Shown here: positions 1 through 11,529 of the stretch, piece after piece
How the letters are laid out: every line of letters begins with the position of its first letter
How positions within the stretch are numbered: the stretch's first letter is position 1
NCBI RefSeq assembly: GCF_964656455.1
Contig: NC_135722.1
Location: 86,113,313 to 86,177,312 of the forward strand
Direction: 5' to 3'
DNA length: 64,000 nucleotides
From: Halichoerus grypus
Lineage: Eukaryota; Chordata; Mammalia; Carnivora; Phocidae
Translations under genes and position numbers: made by a program
Notes under the pieces: model-generated
Database searches by the model: none
Seen by the model: the letters and a program-made list of their open reading frames with translations, nothing else
What the model was told of the DNA's origin: nothing

Positions 1-855
1 CTGCGCCCCTGTGGCGGGGGATGGGCTCAGTGGGAATCAGTCTTTGGGGCTTTTGTTCTCTGGTGCCTTTCCCTGGTGGCTTTCCGCGTCCCTTCTGCGA
101 GTCAGAGCAGAAGAGACCGTTTCCAACCCTCTGCCTCAGAGCAGAGAGACCTCAGTCTGTTCTTCAGTGAGCTCTCCAGGCCACACTGTCTCCGTTTCTG
201 TCCGTGCTGCTATAAACTGCAGCGGCCTGGGTTGTGCGCCCCTCCGCAGCGCTCCCAGTCCTGCCTCCAGGTCAGGGCACGTCTCTGCCCTTTGTGCTTC
301 CAAAACCGCCAGCCGCTCCCAGTTCGCGTGCGCCGGACTCCGCCGCTTGGGGTTTCCACCCCCGGGGGTTGCAGTTCACTGGCGCGACCCCGGCGCACCG
401 GGTTTCCCTCTCGGAGGCTGCAGTTCGCGTGCGCGCGACCATCGCTCCGGTTTCTGTCTGGGGGGCTGCAGTTCGCGTGCACGCGACCCCGCCGGTCTGG
501 TTTTCCCCCCCGGGGGCTGCTCTAAAGTCCTTTCCCAATGCTACCGGTCTGCGAGTCTGTGCCCCGTCTGCAGTGCGCGAGGCTGTCACTCACCGGCGGT
601 GCAGGATCCCCACGTCCAGGCACCCTCCCGCCTCCATTTATCCTCCGATATCTGCCCACAGAATCGTGGCTCTCTGCTTCGTACCTCAAAACCAACTGCC
701 TGCGATATTCTGTTTGTAGAGATCCAGATCTTCTTACATTTCAGGCTGGAAACCAGCGGGTGCTCAGAGTGGTCTGGTAGTTATCCAGCTCAATTCCGGG
801 GACCAGTTGAAATAGGGTCCCCTACTCCTCTGCCATCTTTCCCCCCTCCCTCTTG
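1..855 (-). mobile_element. L1 5' UTR (antisense), GC-rich promoter region, runs off left edge
   Basis: Read on the minus strand, the element starts near 855 with a purine-rich leader (GGGGGGAAAGATGGCAGAGG) typical of the first bases of carnivore L1. A similar start recurs on the plus strand at about 14140. The body is rich in G, C and CpG, unlike the AT-rich DNA that follows. It contains four tandem units of about 50 bp at 320-518, each starting CAGTTC. In this family the region is the internal RNA polymerase II promoter. ORF1 and ORF2 would lie left of position 1, so completeness cannot be judged. Long open frames here, up to 285 codons on the plus strand, reflect high GC and are not genes. 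Confidence 0.75.
320..518 (-). repeat. Tandem repeat inside L1 5' UTR, about 4 units of 48-52 bp
   Basis: Units begin at 320, 372, 421 and 469, each with CAGTTCGCGTGCGCGCGACC or a close variant and ending in a run of C/G followed by GGCTG or GGTTG. Spacings are 52, 49 and 48 bp. They look like repeated promoter modules of the L1 5' UTR. Confidence 0.75.
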
Positions 856-1279
856 TGAAGTACTTTGAACCCAGATTCAAGTTGAACGTGAAACACAGCC
901 GAGTGTGTAAAAGAAAAATTGCACAAATCTAAATAAGAAATAATATAAAATCATTCAATAAATCTCAAAGTGGAGCAATATGTGAACATTCAGCCCATCT
1001 GGAAGCCTGGGTGCAGAGTGGCTGAGGGACGTGGGGGTCTGGTGCTCTGACCCTGCTGTGAAGGAGAACCCGCCCCGCATGGTCTGTGTGTGCCCACCAC
1101 TCTCTTCTGCAGGGGAACGGAGGTGTCCCAGAGGAATAACAGCTTCCTGCTCTTTGTGTGTTTATCGTGTGGCTGACCGAAAATGGGTGCTAGCAGAAAT
1201 GCGTTTGCCCTAGGTTTCCCGGAGACATGAGGCTGACAGGGATTGATGGTTCATCAGATTGTGTGTGATATTTTACCAT
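856..1279. other. Single-copy intergenic sequence
   Basis: This is AT-richer sequence just outside the L1 5' end. I see no recognisable gene, repeat or splice-flanked frame. Confidence 0.5.
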
Positions 1280-1500
1280 AAAGAGAGGAAGAGCTGGGGT
1301 CATGCAGACCTGGGCTTAATCTCAGCTTTGCCATTTGTTTACTCCTCCATGACTAGAGGCCGACCACCGAAGTTCACAGAGCCTCAGTTACCCACGAATG
1401 AGATGAGGGCAGTTGGACCATGCACATATGCTTTTTATAGGCATGTTAAGTGAGTGATGTAAGTAAAGTGTCCAGCTCATAGCGGGCACTCATGTAATTC
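1280..1500 (+). repeat. MIR-like SINE fragment
   Basis: It shows degraded MIR order: a 'cagacctgggcttaatctc' block, 'gctttgccatttg', 'gagcctcagttacc' and a tail resembling 'gtgtccagctcatagcgggc'. Orientation follows that order. Confidence 0.5.
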
Positions 1501-1604
1501 CTTTCCTCTTCCGGAGGGAGAAGTGGAATTCACAAAGACGCTGAATCATATGCTGGTCTCTACACCCACTCAGGCCACCGTCCCCTTACCTAGCTAGCCT
1601 CCCA

Positions 1605-2200
1605 GCCTCTTCTGGTCTTGGGTCAGTCAGTCACTCAGCAGCCAGAGTGCTTTTACTGAATCTTAACTCTCATTTCAAAAACCCTATGTGAAACTCTTCA
1701 ATGGCTTCCTGTTCCCCAATCCTCAACAGGGCTTTAGGATGCCTCTCATGAATTGGTCCCACTTACCGCTCCACCCTCACTGTTCACTATCATGAACACC
1801 CTCCCTCACCTCCCCCAGGTCACACACACACAGCAAGCCCTTCCTGCCCTGCAGTGCACACATTTCCCCAAAGGGCTCAGCTTTTGCACAATTTATCCCC
1901 ATTGCCTAGATGCTTCCCCACATCTCTCTTCCACAGGCCTTTCTTTTATTTGGGTAACTTCTACCCAAACTCTGGGGCTTGGCTTAGATGTTGCTTTCAG
2001 CTTTCTCTGATCCTCTTATGAGCTCTTCATTGCATTGTTTACATACACCTGTCTCAACCTAATGTCCTACCAAAAATGCATGCTTACTCGTCCTGTTGCG
2101 GACCAAGCTCTAAGCCTCTGAGGGCAGAGTCTGTGTCTAATTCACCACTGTCTCCCCAGCTCAGAGAATGGTACAGAATAGATACTCAGTAAATATATTA
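1605..2200 (+). repeat. L2 LINE 3' end
   Basis: Blocks typical of the L2 3' region appear in order: 'gccagagtgcttttactgaat', 'aactcttcaatggcttcc', 'cagcaagcccttcctgccc', 'gagggcagagtctgtgtct', 'ccactgtctccccagc' and 'gatactcagtaaatat'. It is old and diverged, with no open frame. Confidence 0.65.
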
Positions 2201-2404
2201 CTTAACCTTTGAGTTTGAAATGATAGACTCAAAGAAAAGTTGCAAAAATAGTACAAAGTTCCCATGTATCTTTCACCCATCTTCCTCTTATGTTAATATC
2301 TTATAAAATCATAGTAAAATTACTGAAAACAAGATATCATTGGTCCAGTACTTTTAAGTAATCTATAGATCTTATTTGAATTTTACCAATTTTCCCACTG
2401 TGAG
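2201..2404 (-). repeat. Old L1 3' UTR, antisense, left part
   Basis: The stretch 'aagttcccatgtatctttcaccc', followed by 'gatcttatttgaattttacc', matches the antisense reading of old (L1M-type) 3' ends. It continues after the LTR-like insertion at 3171. Confidence 0.5.
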
Positions 2405-3170
2405 ATTGTGATTTATAATATGAAACATATACTTGGTCTTCATCCCCATCCCTGGCACAGAGCTCCTAAAATCTGTGGAATTTCCTCTGATGAAAACAAT
2501 AAAAGTGCCTTTTGTTATGTTAATGAGCTGACCTTTGCAAAGGAGGAGGTCACCAAAGGATGGAGACTGGTTGCCATGTCTTTAGAGGGTTGGAACTTTC
2601 AGTCCCCGCCCCTCAACTCCAGGGAGGGAAAAGGGGCCAGAAATTGAGTTCAGTCACCAATGGTCAATGATTTAATCAATTATGCCTATGTAATGAAGCC
2701 TCCATAAAAACCAAAAAGGTGGGTTTGGAGAGCTGTTAGGCTGGTGAACATGGAGGTGCTGGGAGAGTGGCTACATGGAGAGAGCATGGAAGCCCTATAC
2801 CCCTCCCCCATACCTTGCTCTATACATCTCTTCCATTTGGCTGTTTCTGAGTTATATCCTTTTATAATAAACTGCTAGATGTAAGCAAATGTTTCTGTGA
2901 GTTTTGTGAACCACTCTAGCAAACTAATGGAACCCAGGAGGGGGTCCTGGGAACCTCCAAGCTATTGCCCGACTGTCAGAAGCACAGGTGACAAGTTGGA
3001 CTTGTAATTGACATCTGAAGGTTTGAAGTGTGTGTGGGGGGGTGGAAGGGTCTGGGTACCTTGTAAGACTGAGCCCTTAACCCATGGGATCTGATGCTCT
3101 CCCCAGGTAGATAATGTCAGAACTGAGTTAATTGCTTGGTGGTGTGGAAAACACACACTTGTATTGGTGT
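2405..3170 (+). mobile_element. LTR-like element inserted in an old L1
   Basis: The segment interrupts an antisense L1. Inside are 'aatgaagcctccataaaaacc', 'ggtgaacatggaggtgctggg', an AATAAA-type signal within 'ttataataaactgc' and 'gtgagttttgtgaaccactctagcaaa'. The same order of blocks recurs at 43400-44340. Size and an internal poly(A) signal fit a solo LTR. I could not fix the family or clear termini. Confidence 0.5.
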
Positions 3171-3600
3171 CAGCATCAAATCCACAGGGTCCTTTTCCTC
3201 ACCCAGGAGCCCATCCAGGATCCCATGTTGCATTTAGCTGTAATGTCTCCTTCATCTCCTACAATCTGAGATAGTTCCTCAGTCCTGCTTTGTTTTTGAT
3301 GACTTTCACACTTTTGAAGACTTCTGGTCAGTTATTTTATAGAACGTTCCTCAGTTTGGGTCTGTCTGGCATTTTCTCAAGGTTAGATGGAGGTTATATA
3401 TTTTTGGCAAGAAAACCACAGAGTGATGCTTTGTCCTTCTCCATGCATCCTATAAGGTGGTACATGATGTTCATGTATCTTATCCCTGCAATGCTAATGG
3501 TGATCATTTGGTTAAGGTGGTGTCTGCCAGGTTTTCTACTGTAAAATTACTATTTTTCCCTTTGCAATTAATAAGTATTGTGTGAGGAGATACTTTAAGA
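3171..3600 (-). repeat. Old L1 3' UTR, antisense, right part
   Basis: It resumes the element at 2201-2404: 'catgttgcatttagctgtaatgtctcc', 'gaacgttcctcagtttgggtctg' and 'gccaggttttctactgtaaaattac' are recognisable antisense L1M 3' blocks. Confidence 0.5.
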
Positions 3601-4084
3601 TCAATAAACACTTTTGAATAAATCAATGAATATTAGAAAAAGGACTGAATCTGAAAGAAAATCAATTAAAAGAGTTGTAAATATAAGTTCTGCACTTGCG
3701 TTCAAAAAATGCAGCAAGGATACAAGAGAGAAAATAAGACAATAAATAAATGAGTCAAAAATCATCTAAATAATGTTGAGAAGAGAACAAGCCTAGTTAT
3801 ATCATCATCATCTCTTATCTCATATCACATATTTATATTTAATAAGCAATTAAAGAGGTTTCCATGGGTGAGGCAATTAAACACATTTTTATCTTCTGCT
3901 AGAGCCCAATTGCTGTGGAAGATGTGACTCTGCTAGGCAAACAAACTGGAGCCCATTCAGAGAAGTGAGCAGACAGATGTGGCTTTTCTGGGAAAGACCT
4001 CAGGAACAGTATATGCCCAAATTAAAAAGGCAACACTCAGGAAAGTATTATCTTAGTCTTCTTGGGCCATCCTCACAGAAAACC
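3601..4084. other. AT-rich intergenic sequence
   Basis: No gene or clear repeat seen. Confidence 0.45.
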
Positions 4085-4425
4085 ATTATCTGGGTACCTT
4101 CTACAATAGACATTTATTTTCTCACTGTTCTGGAGGCTAGACGTCCAAGAGCATGGTACCTGTCTGGCTGATTTGGGTCCCAGTGAGGGCTCTCTTCCTG
4201 GTTTACAGATGGCTGCCTTCTAGCTGTGTCCTCACATGGTGGAGAGAGAGAAAGAACTCTCTCTTCTTATAAGGACACTAATCCTATTGGATCAGGTCCC
4301 CACTTTTATGATCTCATTTGACCTTAATTACCTCTATGAAAGCCCCATCTCCAAGTACAGTCTCATTGGGAGTTGGGTTCAGAATATGAATCTGGGGGGA
4401 CACACTCAATCCCTAGCGGTAGTTA
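4085..4425 (-). repeat. MaLR/MLT1-like LTR, antisense
   Basis: It contains 'cactgttctggaggctagacgtcc', 'gctgtgtcctcacatggtgg', 'cttataaggacactaatcc' and 'gccccatctccaagtacag'. This is the usual block order of antisense MLT1/MST-type LTRs. Related copies lie at 58505-58830 and 60903-61209. Confidence 0.6.
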
Positions 4426-7400
4426 TCCTCAAATGCTTCATGGCACATCACTGTGTAACAGGATGTTAAAGTGGGACATCTCTTATCATCTCAATTTCTG
4501 TTGAAGCCTCACACTACATGCAATAGGTGTCAACACCCCAAATTTAAAGCAAGGTGCTTGGCCAAGATTTTTTCTGCTTGCATTAGCCCATCACCCACCT
4601 CCAGATGATAGGAAAGATTAGGAATCCATTAGGAGGAAAAATAATGTGAGGTTTCTCTAGGAAAAAGCTGTGTGCTGAAGTTCTCCACAGTTTAGGCCAA
4701 CCGAGAGGAGCTTCAAAGAACCTCCCAGCACGTTTAACATATGTCCCTTGGAATAAGGGAGGATTGTGGAGCTGGTATCTGACTCACATTTGGAAGAAAG
4801 TCTGGAAGAAAGAGGCTAGAGCTTGGGGGTGGGGGAGGCTATGTCGGCAGAAGGAGGAGAAAGCTCTATTGAAGTGCGCTGTGCCAAAGGCAGGACAAAA
4901 ATACATGTTTTCCAAGGTCCAAATATGGCCCCCAAGGAAGAGTCCAGCCATGAAGCAGCTTGAAAAACTATCCAAGGGGCCACTGAAGTGGGGAGGGGTG
5001 CAGGGTGGGTGACCCCAACAGAAGAAGATTGAGGTGAACCACCCATCCTGGGCAGGGAGAATGTCTTAAGCAGCCAGCCAAGAGAGGCAGCACCCCCATC
5101 TGAAAACTGCTGTGGAAAGTCCCCAGTGTGAGGGGCTCAGAGGAACCTGGAAAAGTCCCCTTGAGAGAAAGAGGAAGCACTTGGGTTCTCAACACCAAGG
5201 ATGCTTATGCCAGGTCACATCTGCACCCGTCAAGTTAGGAGAGCCGTCCTGCCCACCACCTTTCTCCCTGAAGGAACCAGTGGCAACATGAAGAACAGGA
5301 AAGATGAGTAGGCCAGAGGGGGGAAGACAAAGAGGAGAAGCAATCTTGGCAGGCTTCCCAGCCCTAAGCAGGCCTTGACAGGGGAGGACAAATGTAGTTG
5401 TCAAGAGTTTGGAGTTTGGTAAAAGACTACACTGGCTTTTTAATATCTGAAAATGACCAGAACATTCTATAGGATCTTCAGGAAGGAAGAAGGAATTAAG
5501 AAAGAATTTAACACAAAGTGGAGGAAAAATAAAGTTCTTTCCTGTTTGCATTCTACCAAGCGCAGCCTTTCAGAAACAAGCAGTTTCATAAAGTGTGGTT
5601 AGCTAAGTAGCCATGGGGGCCTGCACCTAGAAGGGCTGCGGACTTACCTTAATGCGCTGCTGCTACCATCTCGAAATTCTTAATATTTGGTAACAAGGGG
5701 CCCCACATTTTCATTCTGCATGGGCCCTGCAAATCATGCAGCTGGGCCTAGTTACTACATAGGAGGGACTTGGCCATGTTCTATGCAACCCCAAGGGACA
5801 CACAGTGGAACTGATCATTGGGAGGTGGAGAGAAACAAGTTTTACCTCAGTATTGGGAAGAGTTTTGTTTGGCTGCCAAAATTAAAATAGACTGCAAATA
5901 GGTAGAGCTTCCAGTCACCAGGATCCTTACAGCAGAGGGTCAGCTACTTGGCAGGAACATTGGAGACACAATGCAAGCTCTGGACTCTGCAGTCTCCAAA
6001 ATCCCTGCCAACCCTGGGATTATCTAATTCTTTGATTAATAAATCTCCTTCAAGATGTCTGTTTTTACCAACTTCACCAGGAAATGAATTTACTAGTGTT
6101 AAGAACGGGTAAGTATATTTTCAAGTCCAGCCTCTAACCCCTACATGGTTGGGAGTTTCACTAACTTCCTGGGTTTCTGTCAAAATTGTGAGCTGTTGTT
6201 TTCCTTTATGAGGACATTATTGCCATTACTCACTGCATTTTTTATCATTGTAAGTTGGATCTTAGTGTGGCTGGCACACTGTGACTTCTTGCTTCTAAGA
6301 AAAAGGCTTAAAAATCTCAGAAAGTGTTTTGGGCCTAAAGCCACTTTCATTAATCATCATTTTGACAGTGAAGCATAAACAGACATGACAAATATTTATT
6401 AAATTTAACATTAAAAATCTATAGGCATGTTTTGGTTATTGTTGTCATCATCAATATTATTATTCGTGTGGGAGAGTGTTCTAGGAGAAGAAAAGAAAGT
6501 CCATTTCTTTCTGGGATCTGCCACATATAACTTCTCAGGCTGAGAAGTGCATCTTCTCTGCTCCACCTTTATAGAGCTAGTCTCTGAAGGCACAACTTGA
6601 GGGTCAAAGCTCCACTATAAAGACCCACCATTGATGACAATACCGGGGCCAGGAATTGATAGGAAATGGGTATGTTTGGTCATGCTCAGTAAACCCATTT
6701 CCTTACAGACTCACTCCTCCCTCATACTGGAAAACTTTGAGCTTCTTTCATACCATATTTTGGCCTTGACCTTTAGCCTCCCTACAATGGAGTCTATGTA
6801 TCTCCATACCCTCAGTGCAGGCCCCCTAATTATAGCCATCCGTTAAACTGTCAGGAAGAAATCCCCAGTTCAATCACGTCTTTATCAGACTTCAGCTGCC
6901 AAAGGGGTCAAGTTAGGCGTCAAGTCTGACCTGCCCAGAGCCCCTGTGATGTGCTGGTCTGCATTCTCACTGGGGCCTTTGTTAGCAGGCAGGCCAGACA
7001 GCCACCTGGTTGCCCCCAGCTAAGTTCCCTGTCCCACTGCATTCCCCAGACAGGGTGGAGTCAAGAGAAACAATGGGACTGACTTAATGTAAGACCTTCC
7101 CTTTGGCTCTGTCTTCGGGGAATTTTGTGCACAGGAGTTACACGGGGTTGTCAAAGTCCTAAATTGGAAATGGAGACTCCTGAAGAGGGAGGAATCTGGT
7201 ATCAGGGGAAAATAAATTCTTCAGTTTGGATCTGCTCTCAGAGATTGTAGAATCATGGAATTTTATCGCTGCCAAGGAACTTAGTGATCATCTATCTAAC
7301 CCTTTATTTTACAGATCAGTGTAAATGTGGCCAAGGGACTTGGGTTTTACTTTTATTGCTGAGTCTGGTTTTCTTGAGTTTCACGTGAGTAATATTTTAA

Positions 7401-7699
7401 CGTGAGCTCCATAACAATGAGAGAAACCCAGGGCTGTTCAAATGTGACCACATATTATTCTCTAGTTGTTTCATGCAAATATGTTTTATCTTTCACACCA
7501 GATCACAAAATATCTCAAGGACAGGTTATTTCTTTTCTGTTCCTCATAGAAAGGTACTAGCAAAGAAAGCGCTTTAAAGTATTTGCAGAGAGTTAATGTG
7601 CATTCTTCACTCATTTTTCTGTTTGGGTGTGTTTCTGTGTGTCTGTGTCTCCTTCGATAGATTACAAACACTATGTGCAAGTTAAAATAGAACCGCCAA
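4426..7699. other. Mostly single-copy intergenic sequence
   Basis: No exon with both splice sites and a recognised product was found. Open frames here (for example 5189-5551 minus) lack recognisable domains. A short stretch near 7240-7325 resembles an ancient mammal-wide repeat. If the ADA2 exon at 8001-8511 belonged to an intact gene, its next exon would be expected here on the minus strand, and I did not find it. Confidence 0.45.
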
Positions 7700-7830
7700 A
7701 TTTTATAGCTAGTCATACTATCCCATTTAAAAGGTGAGAACACTGAGATCCAGAGAAGTGAAGTTACTTGCACAATATCACTCAATTAGCATATGATTTA
7801 AATGCAGATCCACTTTCTGCTCATTCAAGT
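7700..7830 (-). repeat. MIR-like fragment, antisense
   Basis: 'ccatttaaaaggtgagaacactgag', 'agaagtgaagttacttgc' and 'tgatttaaatgcagatcc' follow the antisense order of a MIR core. Confidence 0.45.
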
Positions 7831-8000
7831 TACCAAGAACAGAATTCTTCCCCAGGCCTTGACTGCTGTGTCATTACTGAGTCCCCTGCCCAGACACACC
7901 GACCGGATTCTAAACCACCGATGGTAGGGTCCAGCTCCTTTGGATCTTCCCACCTCCCCTCCTATAGCAGCAGAGTAGGAGCTCCACAAATAAGCATTAA

Positions 8001-8511
8001 CGGGAACAGCATGGCTCTGAGCTCTAGGTAGAGCACATTGTCCTGGTAGAACTCCTCCAGGGCCTGGAAGACATAGTCTCTGAACACTGGTGCATAGTGG
8101 ACAAGGCCAGAGATTGTGAAGAAGATCGTTTGAAACTTGGACCAGACAATATTTTGGTTTGCATAATCCACTTCAGGGTTTTCAGTCATCAGAGTGAAAT
8201 TCTTTAGCAGTCCGTTGTCAAACTCAGTGACGTTCTGCATCTCCTTTCGATATTTCTCCAGCAAAACCCACTCTGAACACTCTGCTGGCACTGGGGTGGA
8301 GGGTGTTGGATAAGCAAATTTGAACTTCAGGGCCCCCTTCAGGGTGATACAGAAGTGGCAGTGGGGCCTATAAGTGACATTTTTCACCAGCCAGTTCATG
8401 CTCAGGATACCGAAGTCATGGACATGTAAGGCAGCCCCTTTTGGCATCTTCTTCAGGAGATTAAACACCTCACTTTTCTCGATGAGATCCTTGGCCTGGA
8501 AGAAGTGCATG
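8001..8511 (-). CDS. ADA2: ADA2 (adenosine deaminase 2 / CECR1) single internal exon, donor altered; possible pseudogene fragment
   Basis: ADA2 is a secreted, dimeric, zinc-dependent enzyme that deaminates extracellular adenosine. The minus-strand frame from 8510 reads 170 codons closely resembling human ADA2 from about residue 84 to 251. Visible features are the HVHD motif (residues 29-32, two zinc-ligand histidines), sequons NVT (44), NVT (93) and NFT (104), a cysteine pair (54 and 78) and a conserved Trp (123) before SKF. All match human positions with a net two-residue insertion around 71-78. An AG acceptor sits at 8513-8512. The exon should end after Pro170 (CCG, 8003-8001), but the next bases are TTAATG, so the +1 G of the donor is lost. 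Read-through adds 12 codons and then stops at 7962. No other ADA2 exon was found. The identification is firm; whether it belongs to a working gene is doubtful. Confidence 0.85.
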
Positions 8512-8739
8512 CTGGGATCAATAGATCAATATTGAAGGTCACAGAGGAAACAAGACATCAGAACAGGCAAGGGGAATCAGCCCTGATAATGTTATCATTG
8601 TTATTAGTAATACCTTAAATATGTAGAGCTGTTAGAGTTTACAAAGATAAACACTGAACAGTTTTTTGTATATCCTTCACTAACAAAAACCATAAACAAG
8701 TTTATGTCCCATATATGCATGTTTACTTACACAAGAGGA

Positions 8740-8960
8740 ATTTTCCCATACACATTGCTCTGCACTTTGTTTTTTTTCCACTTAATGATATTACTTAAGG
8801 ATCTTTCTACGTTAACACATGTGGATCTACCTTATGCTTTTTAAAAGGCACTTATGGTTGGATAGACCATAACTTATTTAACCATTCCCCTATTGATGGA
8901 CAGTTAAGTTGTTTCCAGATTTATGCTAAGAAATGTGCATTTTTTAAAACAATCTCCCCT
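8740..8960 (-). repeat. Old L1 fragment, antisense
   Basis: 'ccacttaatgatattacttaaggatc', 'accattcccctattgatgg' and 'gttgtttccagatttatgc' are antisense old-L1 ORF2/3' blocks. Confidence 0.5.
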
Positions 8961-9889
8961 GGAGAATTTTAAGTAACTAACTTGATACCAGATCAGCATT
9001 TTGGAATCACCAATAGGCTTATACCCTTATTTTAGTAGATGAAAAAACTTAAATCCAGACAAGTTTGGGACCTTCAACTATTCAGGGTAAAACCATAACT
9101 AGAACCTGGTGTTCCTGAGTCTTCTTCCACCATTCATGCCACTGCATTTGGGCTACATAAGGGCACTGGGCATGCTTGCTTTGGCTATTTGTAGAAGTCA
9201 ATATCCACCACCCAATATCTGGCCCAACAGAGTCTTTGTTAAAAGAACTGATTCATCAAAAGATTCTCATTGTGGTTTAAATTTTACTAGCCCAAAGATC
9301 ACTGAGTTAAACTTCCCTTTTCAGTAGATGAACCAAAGTCCCCTGAATGAAGACGTAATTCAATAAAAACTTAATACTCTCATAAAAATGAATATTCTCT
9401 GGTTCCGCAATGAACTCCCAAACTTATTAGCTTTCTTCTGCAGATGATGTGAGATGGCTTGTTTTACCTAAACTAACCCCATTATGCCTTTAAAAATACA
9501 TTATTATTTAAATGTCTACATTTCTTTTATCCTGCAAATGTACAAAAAGCAAGCATAGTATTTCTGAGAAAGAAAGAGCTGGTGGAGGAAATTATCACGT
9601 AGGGAAATTTAGGACATTCATTCAAGAATTAAGAACAAAAAACAGATTGGAGTAGTGCACATTTAGCTCACGAATGGCCCTGGGCAGTGCCTCTTTCTAC
9701 AAATTGCCACCTAAGGAGCTCATCACCAAATAAGGGAAAGGGGGTGATGTGGATAAGGATTTTCCAGGGATGAGAATCTGAACGCTACACTGACTCTTCA
9801 GACTAAGGGCTTTTTGCTTGTTTGTTGTAAAGAAACAAAGAGAATTTCTTTATTAAACAGTAAAAACCAAAGTTTCTAGTTTGGTCTCA
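8961..9889. other. Intergenic sequence
   Basis: No gene seen. The stretch just upstream of the ADA2 exon on the minus strand (8512 to about 12000) was read for the exon carrying the ADA2 signal peptide, and none was found. Confidence 0.45.
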
Positions 9890-9970
9890 GTAATGAAAAT
9901 AATAGGTACCATGAACTGAGCACCTGTCCTGCAGGCACTGTCCTCAAGGCTTTACATGATCACTATCATA
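9890..9970 (-). repeat. MIR fragment, antisense
   Basis: 'accatgaactgagcacctgtc', followed by 'aggcactgtcctcaaggc' and 'tttacatgatc', is the antisense start of a MIR. Confidence 0.5.
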
Positions 9971-11228
9971 CATGGTAGAACAATCTATGACACAAAAGAT
10001 AAATTCTCAGGAACTTCTGGATATCAATTTCTTACTGACTTGTTAACAACTTCCATGTGCCCACAGGGTGTGCCCCATGGCAGTCTTAGTGTTGGGAAAG
10101 ATCTAGAGCTGATGTGTACCCCACACCACCTCTCAGCCCCATACAGACACTGGGAACTTTCCTTTCTATACCATTTCCAATCTTGCAGTGGCCCAGGCCC
10201 CACCCTCTGAGTACTCACACACTTAGCCCTTAAATTGGGCATATGTGAGGTAGTTTGAAAATTGATGAGCAAAATTTCAGGGCACCAATGGTCACCTAAC
10301 ATTCCTTCCTCTAAGATAGCTTCTTAGGCTAGGAGACATGCCCTCTCATCAAAGGACAGTATGATCCTGGCTCCAGTCTTGTGTAGCCCCCCACCACCAG
10401 CAAAGGATGGTGCCGGCAGGCAGAGGCTGGGCAGTTTCTTGATGCTAACCCTAATCCCTGTCCTTGTGGTCCCTCCTAGCCTGGACTCTCATTTTGAAAG
10501 AATAGGAAGGCAAGGAAATTCTATTTCTCTTGTCTCTCTGCTGATCTTCCTAGAGTAGTTTTTATCTAATTTTTGAGTTGCTGTTTTTGGTCTTTTAAAA
10601 TTCTCTTTCCAGTCTGTTGCTAAGTTTCCAACTTTAGTCACTACTTTCTTCCATGTGAGTTTTCAGATTGTTTCCTCTGCTATGAGTCTGAAAAGACAGT
10701 TTTGGTGAAAACCAGGAACCCCGTGGTATTCTGACTGTGTTAACTCACAGATTTAAAGATGAAAAGATTTCTAAGAATAAATACCATATCTGTTACTGAG
10801 TGCAGATACTTCCATGCTATGCATGCTCCATGACCTTCTCCATATTGTATCTTTGGACCCAGAAACAGAAATTTCTATTTTAATAAAATAACTTAAGACA
10901 CATTCAATGCCCATGGAAACATTGATCCCCTAATTTATTAGGCTTTTTCTGCTTGCTTCTGTGCCTTTTCTTTTAAGCCAAAAGATTCTACCTCTGTTCA
11001 TTCTCTTTGCGTAAAGTAATCAAGTAACGTATTCAAGATTCCACTTTTCTTTCTTAGCATTTGTTCATCTCTGTCCCTTAATATATATTGGGAATCTATG
11101 AGGAAACAAAATATTCTGTTGCCTTATGGGATCATTCATCTAGATTCTTTCCATCAAAGCTATGATTTCCTGGTAATTGAAGCTCAAGAAAGGTATCAAC
11201 ATCTCCCTGGATTTTCTTGCTTCTGGGG
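9971..11228. other. Intergenic sequence
   Basis: No recognisable gene or clear repeat. Frames at 9956-10302 on both strands overlap each other and carry no known domain. Confidence 0.45.
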
Positions 11229-11429
11229 CAGGGGTCAGAAAACTTTCTGCAGAGACAAATACTAAATATTTTGGACTTTGACAGCCATGCAATCTCTGTC
11301 ATAATGACTCAGCTCTGCCCCATAATGTGAAAATTGCCACAGAAAATATGTAAACAACAGGACATGGCTGTGTTCCAATAAAACTTTATTTATAAAAACT
11401 GGCAGTAGTCCACAGTTTACCTGCCCCTG
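11229..11429 (+). mobile_element. hAT-type non-autonomous DNA transposon
   Basis: The 201-bp element starts CAGGGGTCAG and ends CTGCCCCTG, an imperfect terminal inverted repeat. The 8-bp flanks TTCTGGGG and TTCTAGAT share five of eight positions, as expected for an old 8-bp hAT target-site duplication. The inner text 'ggctgtgttccaataaaac', then 'tttatttataaaaac', is typical of a common mammal-wide hAT family. Confidence 0.65.
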
Positions 11430-11529
11430 TTCTAGATGATGAGGAGGAGGAGGAAGTGGAGGATACTGATTATTGATTATTATTATACAATTAACATTGC
11501 TTTCTCTGTACAAAAAAACTATGCTAAGT

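Noticed and set aside
11..868. 285-codon plus-strand open frame and several overlapping frames
   Set aside because: They lie in the antisense GC-rich 5' UTR of an L1; high GC removes stops on all frames and no domain is recognisable.
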